Source of the DNA: JBLHZY01 sp047631555
GTDB taxonomy: Bacteria > Pseudomonadota > Alphaproteobacteria > Rhodobacterales > Rhodobacteraceae
Length of the DNA: 64,000 bases
Direction: 5' to 3'
NCBI GenBank assembly: GCA_047631555.1
Contig: JBLHZY010000001.1
Span: 1,178,001 to 1,242,000, forward strand
Shown: piece by piece, positions 43,739 to 51,067 of the stretch
Position numbering within the stretch: the first letter of the stretch is position 1
Layout: every line of letters begins with the position of its first letter
Translations under genes and position numbers: made by a program
The notes under the pieces: model-generated
What the model saw: the letters and a program-made list of their open reading frames with translations, nothing else
Told to the model about the DNA's origin: nothing
Databases searched by the model: none

Positions 43739-44006
43739 CATTTCCCCGCAAACCAAGCCCCAAGCGGCGGTTTTGCGCAGGTTATGCGGCCCTTCCCCGC
43801 CCTCCAAAGCCTCAAACCCGCAAAGCCGCGCCAAACAGCGCCCCAAAATCAGACCTCCTCCAAGGGGGGCGCGTCAATTTTTCCTATCTCAAAGCGCTGT
43901 GCATCATTGCCCCCTTGTAAGAACCGCTCTAATACAGGGGACAATTCCGCGGGGAGTCTTTAGGCGCCCTTCGTAAGCAACTGAAACGCACATCCGGGAG
44001 GACCGC

Positions 44007-45677
44007 ATGGCAGACGCAGCCATTCACGGCCACGAACATGAGGATAACCGCGGGTTCTTTACCCGTTGGTTCATGTCCACGAACCACAAAGATATTGGTA
44101 TCCTTTACCTATTCGTCGCCGCCGCCGTCGGCTTCATCTCAGTCGCCTTCACCGTTTATATGCGCTTGGAGCTTATGAACCCTGGGGTGCAATACATGTG
44201 CCTTGAGGGCGCACGTTTCATCGCATCCGATGCCCTTTGTACGCCAAATGGCCACCTCTGGAACGTTATGATCACCTATCATGGTGTCTTGATGATGTTC
44301 TTTGTGGTGATCCCGGCGCTCTTTGGTGGCTTTGGGAACTACTTCATGCCGCTGCAAATTGGCGCGCCTGATATGGCCTTCCCACGGATGAACAACCTCT
44401 CCTTCTGGCTCTATGTCACAGGTGTTTGCCTCGGCGTTGCTTCGCTTTTGTCGCCCGGCGGCAATGATCAGCTTGGCTCTGGCGTTGGCTGGGTGCTTTA
44501 CCCGCCTCTGTCGACTACTGAGGGCGGCTACTCCATGGATCTCGCGATCTTTGCGGTGCACGTCTCTGGTGCGAGCTCGATCCTGGGCGCGATCAACATG
44601 ATCACAACGATGCTCAACATGCGTGCCCCCGGCATGACCATGTTTAAAGTACCGCTGTTCAGCTGGTCGATCTTTGTAACGGCTTGGCTCATCCTGCTCT
44701 CGCTGCCTGTTTTGGCCGGCGCGATCACGATGCTCCTGACTGACCGTAACTTTGGGACAACCTTCTTTGATCCTGCCGGTGGCGGCGATCCGATCCTGTA
44801 CCAACACATCCTGTGGTTCTTCGGTCACCCCGAAGTCTATATCATCATCCTGCCTGGCTTTGGGATCATCTCCCACGTCATCGCAACCTTCTCGCGCAAA
44901 CCTGTGTTTGGCTACCTGCCAATGGTCTGGGCGCTGATCGCGATTGGCGTGCTGGGCTTCGTTGTTTGGGCACACCACATGTATACCGTGGGCATGTCGC
45001 TCTCGCAGCAAAGCTACTTCATGCTGGCAACGATGGTGATTGCGGTGCCAACCGGGGTTAAAATCTTCTCGTGGATTGCAACCATGTGGGGTGGCTCGAT
45101 CGAATTCAAAGCACCCATGCTCTGGGCCTTTGGCTTCCTGTTCCTCTTCACCGTTGGTGGCGTTACAGGCATCGTGCTCTCGCAAGCGGGTGTGGATCGT
45201 GCCTACCACGATACATACTACGTTGTGGCCCACTTCCACTATGTGATGTCGCTTGGCGCTGTCTTTGCGATCTTTGCGGGTATCTACTTTTACTTCGGTA
45301 AAATGTCAGGCCGCGAATATCCTGAATTCCTCGCCAAAATCCACTTCTGGATGATGTTCATCGGCGCGAACCTTACCTTCTTCCCCCAACACTTCTTGGG
45401 CCGCCAAGGTATGCCACGCCGCTACATCGATTACCCAGAAGCCTTTGCATACTTCAACAAGATCAGCTCGTATGGCGCCTTCCTATCATTTGCCTCGTTC
45501 CTGCTGTTCATCGGGATCATGATCTACGCTCTGAAATGGGGCAAAAAGATCACCGTGAACAACTACTGGAACGAATACGCAGATACGCTGGAATGGACCC
45601 TGCCCTGCCCACCTCCCGAACACACGTTCGAGACCCTTCCAAAACAGGAAGACTGGGATAAAGGCCACGCGCACTAA
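44007..45677 (+). CDS. ctaD: Cytochrome c oxidase subunit I (aa3 type)
   Basis: 556 residues, twelve membrane helices. GGGAGGA ribosome site just upstream. Signatures: FTRWFMSTNHKDIGILYL at the N-terminus, FFGHPEVYIIILPGFGIISHVI (Cu-B His and the His-Tyr cross-link), VWAHHMYTVGM, GVTGIVLSQAGVDRAYHDTYYVVAHFHYVMSLGAVF. Catalytic core for oxygen reduction and proton pumping in the inner membrane. Other cox genes (ctaC, ctaE) are not in the window, a dispersed arrangement common in Rhodobacteraceae. Ends in a clear terminator. Confidence 0.97.
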   Translation: MADAAIHGHEHEDNRGFFTRWFMSTNHKDIGILYLFVAAAVGFISVAFTVYMRLELMNPGVQYMCLEGARFIASDALCTPNGHLWNVMITYHGVLMMFFVVIPALFGGFGNYFMPLQIGAPDMAFPRMNNLSFWLYVTGVCLGVASLLSPGGNDQLGSGVGWVLYPPLSTTEGGYSMDLAIFAVHVSGASSILGAINMITTMLNMRAPGMTMFKVPLFSWSIFVTAWLILLSLPVLAGAITMLLTDRNFGTTFFDPAGGGDPILYQHILWFFGHPEVYIIILPGFGIISHVIATFSRKPVFGYLPMVWALIAIGVLGFVVWAHHMYTVGMSLSQQSYFMLATMVIAVPTGVKIFSWIATMWGGSIEFKAPMLWAFGFLFLFTVGGVTGIVLSQAGVDRAYHDTYYVVAHFHYVMSLGAVFAIFAGIYFYFGKMSGREYPEFLAKIHFWMMFIGANLTFFPQHFLGRQGMPRRYIDYPEAFAYFNKISSYGAFLSFASFLLFIGIMIYALKWGKKITVNNYWNEYADTLEWTLPCPPPEHTFETLPKQEDWDKGHAH

Positions 45678-45698
45678 GAGCGCGACAGCTAAACAGAT

Positions 45699-45731
45699 AA
45701 AAAGGGGCGCTCCGGTTGGGGCGCCCTTTTT
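45699..45731 (+). terminator. Rho-independent terminator of ctaD
   Basis: AAAAAGGGGCGC pairs with GCGCCCTTTTT (one bulged G) around TCCGGTTGGG, then a T-run. 21 bp past the stop. Confidence 0.85.
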
Positions 45732-45839
45732 GGTTTGGGGGGGCTTCTAGCAATGCTAAAAGGCTCTGATCTCGAGTTTGCCAAAAGTAAAGTGCGAAGC
45801 TAATTTTAAAATGTTCTTACTATATTTGTGTAGGTAACC

Positions 45840-46763
45840 ATGAACTTTGATGAAAAAATCCCACGGAAACCTCAAGGTTGGAACAATGACCGCCTGCATT
45901 TCTTCAAATACATGAGCTTCGAAACGGCTCAGATCGTTTTGACAAACCGGACGCTAAGATGGTCCACACCCAAAATGATGAATGATTTATATGATGTTCA
46001 GATTGATCTAAATTTGAACCTTGATCTAGAAATTCTCGAAGAGCTTGCACATGAAAAAATGTGGGCCGCCATATCGGGATCTGATCAGCCCAAAGGAGAC
46101 GGTCCCATTGCAAACACTCTGCGCTACCTCAGATCATCGAATAGGTTTGCTTCAAGGCAAGCATTTGTAAATGACTCTGTAGGACTTGTCAGCGAAGGCC
46201 TCAATAAGGTGCAAGAACTTTTGCCTAAAACTCAACGAGAACTCCGGGAAGGGTTGGAAAGCCTGAAAATCCTATGCTTAACCGATGACCCTACCAGTCC
46301 ACCTATGTGGGCGCATTATGCCCAACAAAACTCCGGTGTGGTGATCAGATTGCGTTCGATACCAGCGCTCGATTCACCTTACGGTATGGCTCGCCCAATG
46401 CGCTATCTTCAGGAAATACCTCCACTATTTGACGAAGAACATTTCTCCAATTTGTTTGCGGGTCAAGGAGACGATGATATCCGTGAAATATGTGACCGAA
46501 TGATTTATTCAAAAGGTTCCGCTTGGTCTTATGAAAAAGAATGGCGTATTTCCGCGGGCGATGGCCGCGACAAAACCACCCCACATGAAGATCTCCGATT
46601 TGGATCGAACGAACTCGATGGTGTCATTCTTGGCATTAATATGAGCCTCAAGAACCGACAGACGATAATCGACCTAACCAAATCCTATCCTAATGTTGAA
46701 CTGATGGAGGCTAAAAGGTCTTCCTCGGGATTTCATCACGACATAGTACCAATCTCAGCATGA
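45840..46763 (+). CDS. DUF2971 domain protein
   Basis: 307 residues from ATG 45840. DUF2971 pattern: LHFFKYMSFETAQIVLTNRTLRWSTPKMMNDLYD near the N-terminus, LCLTDDPTSPPMWAHYAQQNSGVVIRL, and MIYSKGSAWSYEKEWRI followed by LDGVILGINMS. Function unknown; such genes are patchily distributed and often within islands or defence regions. It is visibly lower in GC than its neighbours and sits alone between the ctaD terminator and a duplicated sequence, so I infer horizontal acquisition. Confidence 0.85.
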   Translation: MNFDEKIPRKPQGWNNDRLHFFKYMSFETAQIVLTNRTLRWSTPKMMNDLYDVQIDLNLNLDLEILEELAHEKMWAAISGSDQPKGDGPIANTLRYLRSSNRFASRQAFVNDSVGLVSEGLNKVQELLPKTQRELREGLESLKILCLTDDPTSPPMWAHYAQQNSGVVIRLRSIPALDSPYGMARPMRYLQEIPPLFDEEHFSNLFAGQGDDDIREICDRMIYSKGSAWSYEKEWRISAGDGRDKTTPHEDLRFGSNELDGVILGINMSLKNRQTIIDLTKSYPNVELMEAKRSSSGFHHDIVPISA

Positions 46764-46842
46764 ATTGTCCTAAGTTGGCAACCACATGCCGACGCTGCAA
46801 CCGAAATTGCACTCATCAAGGCTCTGCACCACTCACCCCCAT

Positions 46843-46964
46843 CAAACAAAGCCACAACACCACATTCCGCCCGCTCCCCCGCCGCGCTAACCTCCCCCCA
46901 GCAAAGCCCGGAGCCCCAATGCCCTACCGCTGGAACGAGACAGAGACCAAGCGCCTGAATGGCA
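46843..46964. repeat. Direct repeat, left copy
   Basis: ~120-bp segment matching 48291-48413 with no gaps for ~108 bases and only three mismatches between 46853 and 46950. It carries a copy of the DUF2244 upstream region and first codons. Confidence 0.85.
46919..46964 (+). pseudogene. Truncated copy of the DUF2244 gene start
   Basis: ATG 46919 begins MPYRWNETETK, identical for 11 residues to the intact gene at 48367, then diverges. A start-only remnant of a duplication. Confidence 0.75.
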
Positions 46965-47020
46965 TACCAAGATCCCCTCATCCCCTAAAGCGGCGCTCCA
47001 CGCCCGCAAAAACCGAAAAA

Positions 47021-47857
47021 TCACATCGCATCCAATAATTCCGTGATCTCCTTCGGCGCGTCCAAACGATGCACTGCAAGCACACGAAACCGGAGCGAGA
47101 AATCATCACTTAAAGGCGAGAATATAACGCCCGCATGTTTGCGATGCGCAACGGATTCCTGAACGATCGTCGCGCACAAACCTGCCGCCACGAGATTAAG
47201 CGCTCCAAAAGGATCGTCCGCTCGATGCTGGATATCAATAGACAGGCCAACATCCGCACAGGCATCAAATAGCCAAGCATCATCCGGCCCGCTTGGCGCC
47301 GCGAAAGGGATGCGCCCTTGATCCCATTTGCGCCCCGCAGGCTTGGCAAGGCAAAAGGGCTCGCTAAAAATTTCACGGCTCACAAGCTGGTCACTTTGGG
47401 CGCGCCGATGCGCCAAACCAAGATCAATGCGCTCATGAACAAGCGCATCAAACTGCGCGCTCGATCGCATCTGCGCAATAGAACAGCTCATGTCCGCCCC
47501 AATCAGCGCGCCCAAGGCATCAGAAATTGTCCGGCACTGCAGCGCGCCGGGAACGCAGCCGATGCGAAGCTGCCCATGCGCCCCATTGGCAATCGCTTCG
47601 GCCCTGCGCTGGAATGCTTGTGCCGCAGAAATCAGCCGCTGCGCCTCTGGAACAAGCTGACGCCCCGCCTTGGTCAACGCCAGCCCTCGCCCGGATCGAG
47701 CAAACAGCGCAATCCCAAGCTCGGCCTCAAAATCTCTTAACCTTCGACTAAGGGGCGACTGAGAAACATTCAGAATTTCCGCCGCCTTCGTAACATGTTC
47801 AGTTTCGGCAAAAGTGGCAAAGGCCTGCAAAGATTTGAAGTTGAATTTAAGTCCCAT
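47021..47857 (-). CDS. LysR family transcriptional regulator
   Basis: 278 residues. N-terminal helix-turn-helix FKSLQAFATFAETEHVTKAAEILNVSQSPLSRRLRDFEAELGIALFARSGRGLALTKAG and a substrate-binding-like C-terminal domain (QLRIGCVPGALQ...DLGLAHRRAQSD...FGALNLVAAGLCATIVQESV). It is divergent from the DUF6506 gene across 85 bp, the classical LysR control geometry, and a palindrome lies in the gap. It is inside the direct-repeat-flanked interval. Inducer unknown. Confidence 0.92.
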   Translation of the reverse strand: MGLKFNFKSLQAFATFAETEHVTKAAEILNVSQSPLSRRLRDFEAELGIALFARSGRGLALTKAGRQLVPEAQRLISAAQAFQRRAEAIANGAHGQLRIGCVPGALQCRTISDALGALIGADMSCSIAQMRSSAQFDALVHERIDLGLAHRRAQSDQLVSREIFSEPFCLAKPAGRKWDQGRIPFAAPSGPDDAWLFDACADVGLSIDIQHRADDPFGALNLVAAGLCATIVQESVAHRKHAGVIFSPLSDDFSLRFRVLAVHRLDAPKEITELLDAM

Positions 47858-47880
47858 TTGGTCTGAACCTAATCAAAATT

Positions 47881-47895
47881 GATATTGGAAATATC
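47881..47895. promoter_or_regulatory. Candidate LysR box
   Basis: GATATT-GGA-AATATC, a perfect inverted repeat in the 85-bp divergent gap; an outer ATCAA...TTGAT pair (47875 to 47900 region) frames it. The LysR product is the likely binder. Confidence 0.55.
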
Positions 47896-47942
47896 TTGAT
47901 AGCTGCATTAGGCCTTCCGTGAACAGCCAAAAGGAACAAGCA

Positions 47943-48242
47943 ATGGCACTTAGCAAATTTGGATTTATCGTCAAAGGCGCAGGCCTCGACCCGGCAATCC
48001 ACCGCACCGAACTCAAATCGTCCACGTTTTCCATGATCGCTGTCGGCGTATCCAACATAGAAGAGGCGCCCTCAGTGGCGGCGCAAATGAAGGCCGAAGG
48101 CATTGAACTGATCGAACTTTGCGGCGCTTTTGGCCCCTCCGCCACGGCGGCAGTTTCGCGCGTACTCGGCTCTGATTATCCAATTGGGACTGTCACCTAT
48201 GGACCAGACGCGATCGATCCCATGCACAAGCTTTTCAGCTAA
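47943..48242 (+). CDS. DUF6506 family protein
   Basis: 99 residues from ATG 47943 with AAGGA upstream. The pattern KFGFIVKGAGLDPAIHRTEL...IELIELCGAFGPSATAAVSRVLGSDYPIGTVTYG matches the small DUF6506 (CGA-synthase-related) proteins. No catalytic residue is evident. Probably the gene controlled by the divergent LysR. Function unknown. Confidence 0.75.
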   Translation: MALSKFGFIVKGAGLDPAIHRTELKSSTFSMIAVGVSNIEEAPSVAAQMKAEGIELIELCGAFGPSATAAVSRVLGSDYPIGTVTYGPDAIDPMHKLFS

Positions 48243-48290
48243 TAGCCTTGCACTTGGCCACCTTGGGGGCGGCAAAAAACGGACGCACCC

Positions 48291-48413
48291 CAAACAATGA
48301 CACAACACCACATTCCCCCCGCTCCCCCGCCGCGCTAAACTCCCCCCAGCAAAGCCCGGAGCCCCCATGCCCTACCGCTGGAACGAGACAGAGACCAAAG
48401 CCCCCGAATGGCA
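48291..48413. repeat. Direct repeat, right copy
   Basis: The presumed original: it includes the native upstream region and first ~15 codons of the DUF2244 gene. See 46843-46964. Confidence 0.85.
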
Positions 48414-48948
48414 CGGCCATACCGCTTTGCGCGGCCGTGCCGATCCGCGCGCCCATGCCAGCCACGCCGAGGGCGCAGCCCCCTTGGCCACCCTCACCCT
48501 CTGGCCAAACCGCTCGCTTGCCCCCAAAGGCTTTGCCGCTGCAATCCTGCTGCTCTTTACCCTTGGCACAATCCCTGTGCTCTCCCTGCTCGGCTCCAAA
48601 CTGCTCTGGATCATCGCCGCCTTTACCCTAAGCGTCCTCGCCGCCCTCTGGATCGCCCTACAAAAAAGCTACCGCCATGGCCTTGGCGAGACGATGCGCA
48701 TCTGGCCCGATCACCTGATCCTCACCAGAACCAATCCGCGCGGCCCCGATCAGGTTTTCGAGGCCAATCCCTACTGGCTGCGCCTCACCATCCGCGCCGA
48801 TGGCGGCCCGGTCGAGCAATACCTAACCCTCAAAGGCGGCCTCAAAGACCCCGCGCATGAGGTTGAACTCGGCGCCTTCCTCAGCCCAGAAGAACGCCTC
48901 CAGCTGCGCGATGATCTCGCCTTTGTCCTTGGCCAGCTCAATCCCTAA
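48367..48948 (+). CDS. DUF2244 membrane protein
   Basis: 193 residues. Two membrane helices (~58-98: APKGFAAAILLLFTLGTIPVL and LLWIIAAFTLSVLAALWIAL) and a C-terminal cytoplasmic beta domain (MRIWPDHLILTRTNPRGPDQVFEANPYWLRLTIRADGG, LGAFLSPEERLQLRDDL) make a DUF2244 protein. Family function unknown; it is widely conserved in alphaproteobacteria near respiratory genes. Ribosome site is weak (CCCGGAG). Confidence 0.87.
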   Translation: MPYRWNETETKAPEWHGHTALRGRADPRAHASHAEGAAPLATLTLWPNRSLAPKGFAAAILLLFTLGTIPVLSLLGSKLLWIIAAFTLSVLAALWIALQKSYRHGLGETMRIWPDHLILTRTNPRGPDQVFEANPYWLRLTIRADGGPVEQYLTLKGGLKDPAHEVELGAFLSPEERLQLRDDLAFVLGQLNP

Positions 48949-48980
48949 AGCCGCACACCCAAACCCATTCACAGTTGTCC

Positions 48981-49021
48981 AAATATCCCGGGGGAGAGCG
49001 CAGCTCGGGGGCAGCGCCCCC
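48981..49021. repeat. Roseobacter-type intergenic GC element
   Basis: The string from AAATATCCCGGGGGAG to GGGGGCAGCGCCCCC resembles a short intergenic element I know from many Rhodobacteraceae genomes, typically after genes. GGGGGC/GCCCCC forms a small hairpin. No second full copy is seen in this window. Confidence 0.45.
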
Positions 49022-49055
49022 ATAGAACCTCTCAATCCCTGACCTGCCCCCAAAA

Positions 49056-49091
49056 CGAAAAACGCCGCGCTCAGTCTCCCAAGCGCGGCGT
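49056..49091 (-). terminator. Terminator of the GatB/YqeY gene
   Basis: Minus strand: ACGCCGCGCT pairs with AGCGCGGCGT around TGGGAGACTG-like loop, then TTTTCG. The hairpin begins 25 bp past the stop. Confidence 0.8.
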
Positions 49092-49115
49092 CTCAAATTC
49101 TCAAACAACCCAGTT

Positions 49116-49574
49116 TTAGCCGAGCTTGTCTTTCACCATCGGCCCGGCAGCGCTAAAATCCATCTGGCCTGTATATTTCGCCTTAAGCGCCGCCATCACG
49201 CGGCCCATATCGCGAATTGATTCTGCGCCGGCCTCAGCAATCGCCGCCTCAACAGCCGCCGCCGCCTCTTCTTCGCTCAACTGGCGCGGCAAATAATCCT
49301 CAATCACGGTGATCTCAGAAAGCTCTTTCTCGGCCAATTCAAGCCGCCCGCCTTCCTCATAAGCGCGCGCAGATTCCTGCCGCTGCTTCACCATTTTGCC
49401 AAGAATTCCAAGCACATCGGCCTCGGAAACCCCTGTATCATCGCCCTCACCCCGAAGCGCAATATCGCGATCCTTGATGGCTGCATTGATCAAGCGCAGC
49501 GTCGAAAGACGATCCACATCCTTGGCCTTCATCGCAACTTTCAAAGAGTCGCTGATCTTTTCGCGTAGTCCCAT
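49116..49574 (-). CDS. GatB/YqeY domain protein
   Basis: 152 residues if ATG 49574 is the start (MGLREKISD); an ATG 9 bases earlier (49583) has GGGGA close by and is also possible. YqeY core: LRLINAAIKDRDIALRGEG, ISEADVLGILGKMVKQRQESARAYEEGGRLELAEKELSEITVIEDYLPRQL, MGRVMAALKAKYTGQMDFS. Domain shared with the tRNA-binding end of GatB; a role in tRNA handling is suspected. Divergent from carA. Confidence 0.88.
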   Translation of the reverse strand: MGLREKISDSLKVAMKAKDVDRLSTLRLINAAIKDRDIALRGEGDDTGVSEADVLGILGKMVKQRQESARAYEEGGRLELAEKELSEITVIEDYLPRQLSEEEAAAAVEAAIAEAGAESIRDMGRVMAALKAKYTGQMDFSAAGPMVKDKLG

Positions 49575-49779
49575 TCGGTACATTATCCCCAGACATTTCC
49601 GAAGTCCCCACACTACAGCGCCCCAATTCCCATAACAACCATTGATATTTCCCATAAGTATCTGAAATCGTTACGTTCCCAAAACTGCGCAAAAGCCGCC
49701 GCCAGCCCTTGACCCGACCCGCCCCTTTCCATAGGTTCCCCACAATTTTGCACCCACAACCTGCCCGGGGAGTCGCGCC

Positions 49780-50946
49780 ATGTCTGCTGTTGCCGCAACA
49801 CAAGCTTCAGAGAAACCAACGGCCTGCCTAGCGCTGGCTGACGGAACCTTATTCTACGGAAAAGGCTTCGGCGCGCCGGGCCAAACGGTTGCCGAGCTGT
49901 GCTTCAATACTGCCATGACCGGCTACCAAGAGATCATGACAGACCCGTCCTACGCGGGCCAAGTCGTGACCTTCACCTTCCCCCATATCGGCAACACCGG
50001 CGTGAACCCCGAGGACGACGAAACAGGCGATCCCGTAGCCCAAGGCATGATCGTTAAGTGGGATCCCACGGTTGCCTCCAGCTGGCGCGCAACACAAGAG
50101 CTCGGCGCATGGCTCGCAGCCCGCGGTCGCATCGGCATGGGTGGCCTCGATACGCGCCGCCTGACCCGCGCCATCCGCCAGCAAGGCGCGCCCCATGTGG
50201 CCCTCGCTTATGATCCAGAAGGCAACTTCGATATCGAGGCGCTGGTCGCCGCAGCGCGCGCGTTTAGCGGGCTTGAAGGGCTAGATCTGGCCAAAGACGT
50301 CACCTGTGCGCAAAGCTATGTTTGGGATGAGATGCGGTGGGCTTGGCCCGATGGCTTCCCCAAGCGCAGCGGCCCCGGCCACAAGGTCGTTGCCATCGAT
50401 TTCGGCGCAAAACGCAACATCCTGCGCTGCCTTGCTTCGGCGGGTTGTGATGTCACCGTGCTGCCCGCAACGGCCACTGCTGAAGAGGTCCTCGCGCATA
50501 ATCCAGCGGGTGTTTTCCTCTCCAACGGGCCGGGCGACCCTGCGGCAACGGGCGAATATGCCGTGCCGATGATCAAAGGCGTTCTGGCCGCAGACCTGCC
50601 CGTCTTTGGCATCTGTTTGGGCCACCAAATGCTCGCGCTTGCGCTTGGCGCCAAGACGGTAAAGATGAATCACGGCCATCACGGCGCGAACCACCCGGTT
50701 AAAGACAAAGAAACCGGCAAGGTTGAGATCACCTCGATGAACCACGGCTTCACGGTCGATGCCCAAACTCTTCCCAAGGGCGTTATGGAAACCCATGTCT
50801 CGCTGTTTGACGGCTCCAATTGCGGCATCCGTATGGAAAATAAACCTGTCTTTTCAGTGCAGTACCATCCAGAAGCCAGCCCAGGCCCTATGGACAGCTA
50901 CTACCTGTTTGAACGTTTCACCGCCGCGATGGACGCGCGCAAATAA
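49780..50946 (+). CDS. carA: Carbamoyl-phosphate synthase small subunit
   Basis: 388 residues. N-terminal CPSase_sm_chain domain (LALADGTLFYGKGFGAPG, VCFNTAMTGYQEIMTDPSY, PVAQGMIVKW) and a C-terminal class I glutamine amidotransferase with Cys279 in FGICLGHQML, MNHGHHGANHPV and the His/Glu pair in YHPEASPGP. It supplies ammonia from glutamine to CarB for arginine and pyrimidine synthesis. GGGGAG ribosome site. carB is not adjacent. Confidence 0.96.
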   Translation: MSAVAATQASEKPTACLALADGTLFYGKGFGAPGQTVAELCFNTAMTGYQEIMTDPSYAGQVVTFTFPHIGNTGVNPEDDETGDPVAQGMIVKWDPTVASSWRATQELGAWLAARGRIGMGGLDTRRLTRAIRQQGAPHVALAYDPEGNFDIEALVAAARAFSGLEGLDLAKDVTCAQSYVWDEMRWAWPDGFPKRSGPGHKVVAIDFGAKRNILRCLASAGCDVTVLPATATAEEVLAHNPAGVFLSNGPGDPAATGEYAVPMIKGVLAADLPVFGICLGHQMLALALGAKTVKMNHGHHGANHPVKDKETGKVEITSMNHGFTVDAQTLPKGVMETHVSLFDGSNCGIRMENKPVFSVQYHPEASPGPMDSYYLFERFTAAMDARK

Positions 50947-51001
50947 GGGCGCGTGCCGCCAAAGAAGCCAAGCCCGCTTTTCCTAAGGAAATGAACGAAT
51001 A

Positions 51002-51017
51002 TTAACGGCTTCTTAAC
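51002..51017. promoter_or_regulatory. CtrA-type binding site
   Basis: TTAA-CGGCTTC-TTAAC, an exact TTAA-N7-TTAAC, 51 bp upstream of the glycosyltransferase start. Confidence 0.65.
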
Positions 51018-51067
51018 TACAATTGATGAAACCTAGCTAAGACAATTCTGCACTTAAGCTGGCCTTC

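Noticed and set aside
44139..45239. 366-residue minus-strand frame in ctaD
   Set aside because: Antisense to a clearly conserved oxidase gene; charged, low-complexity product.
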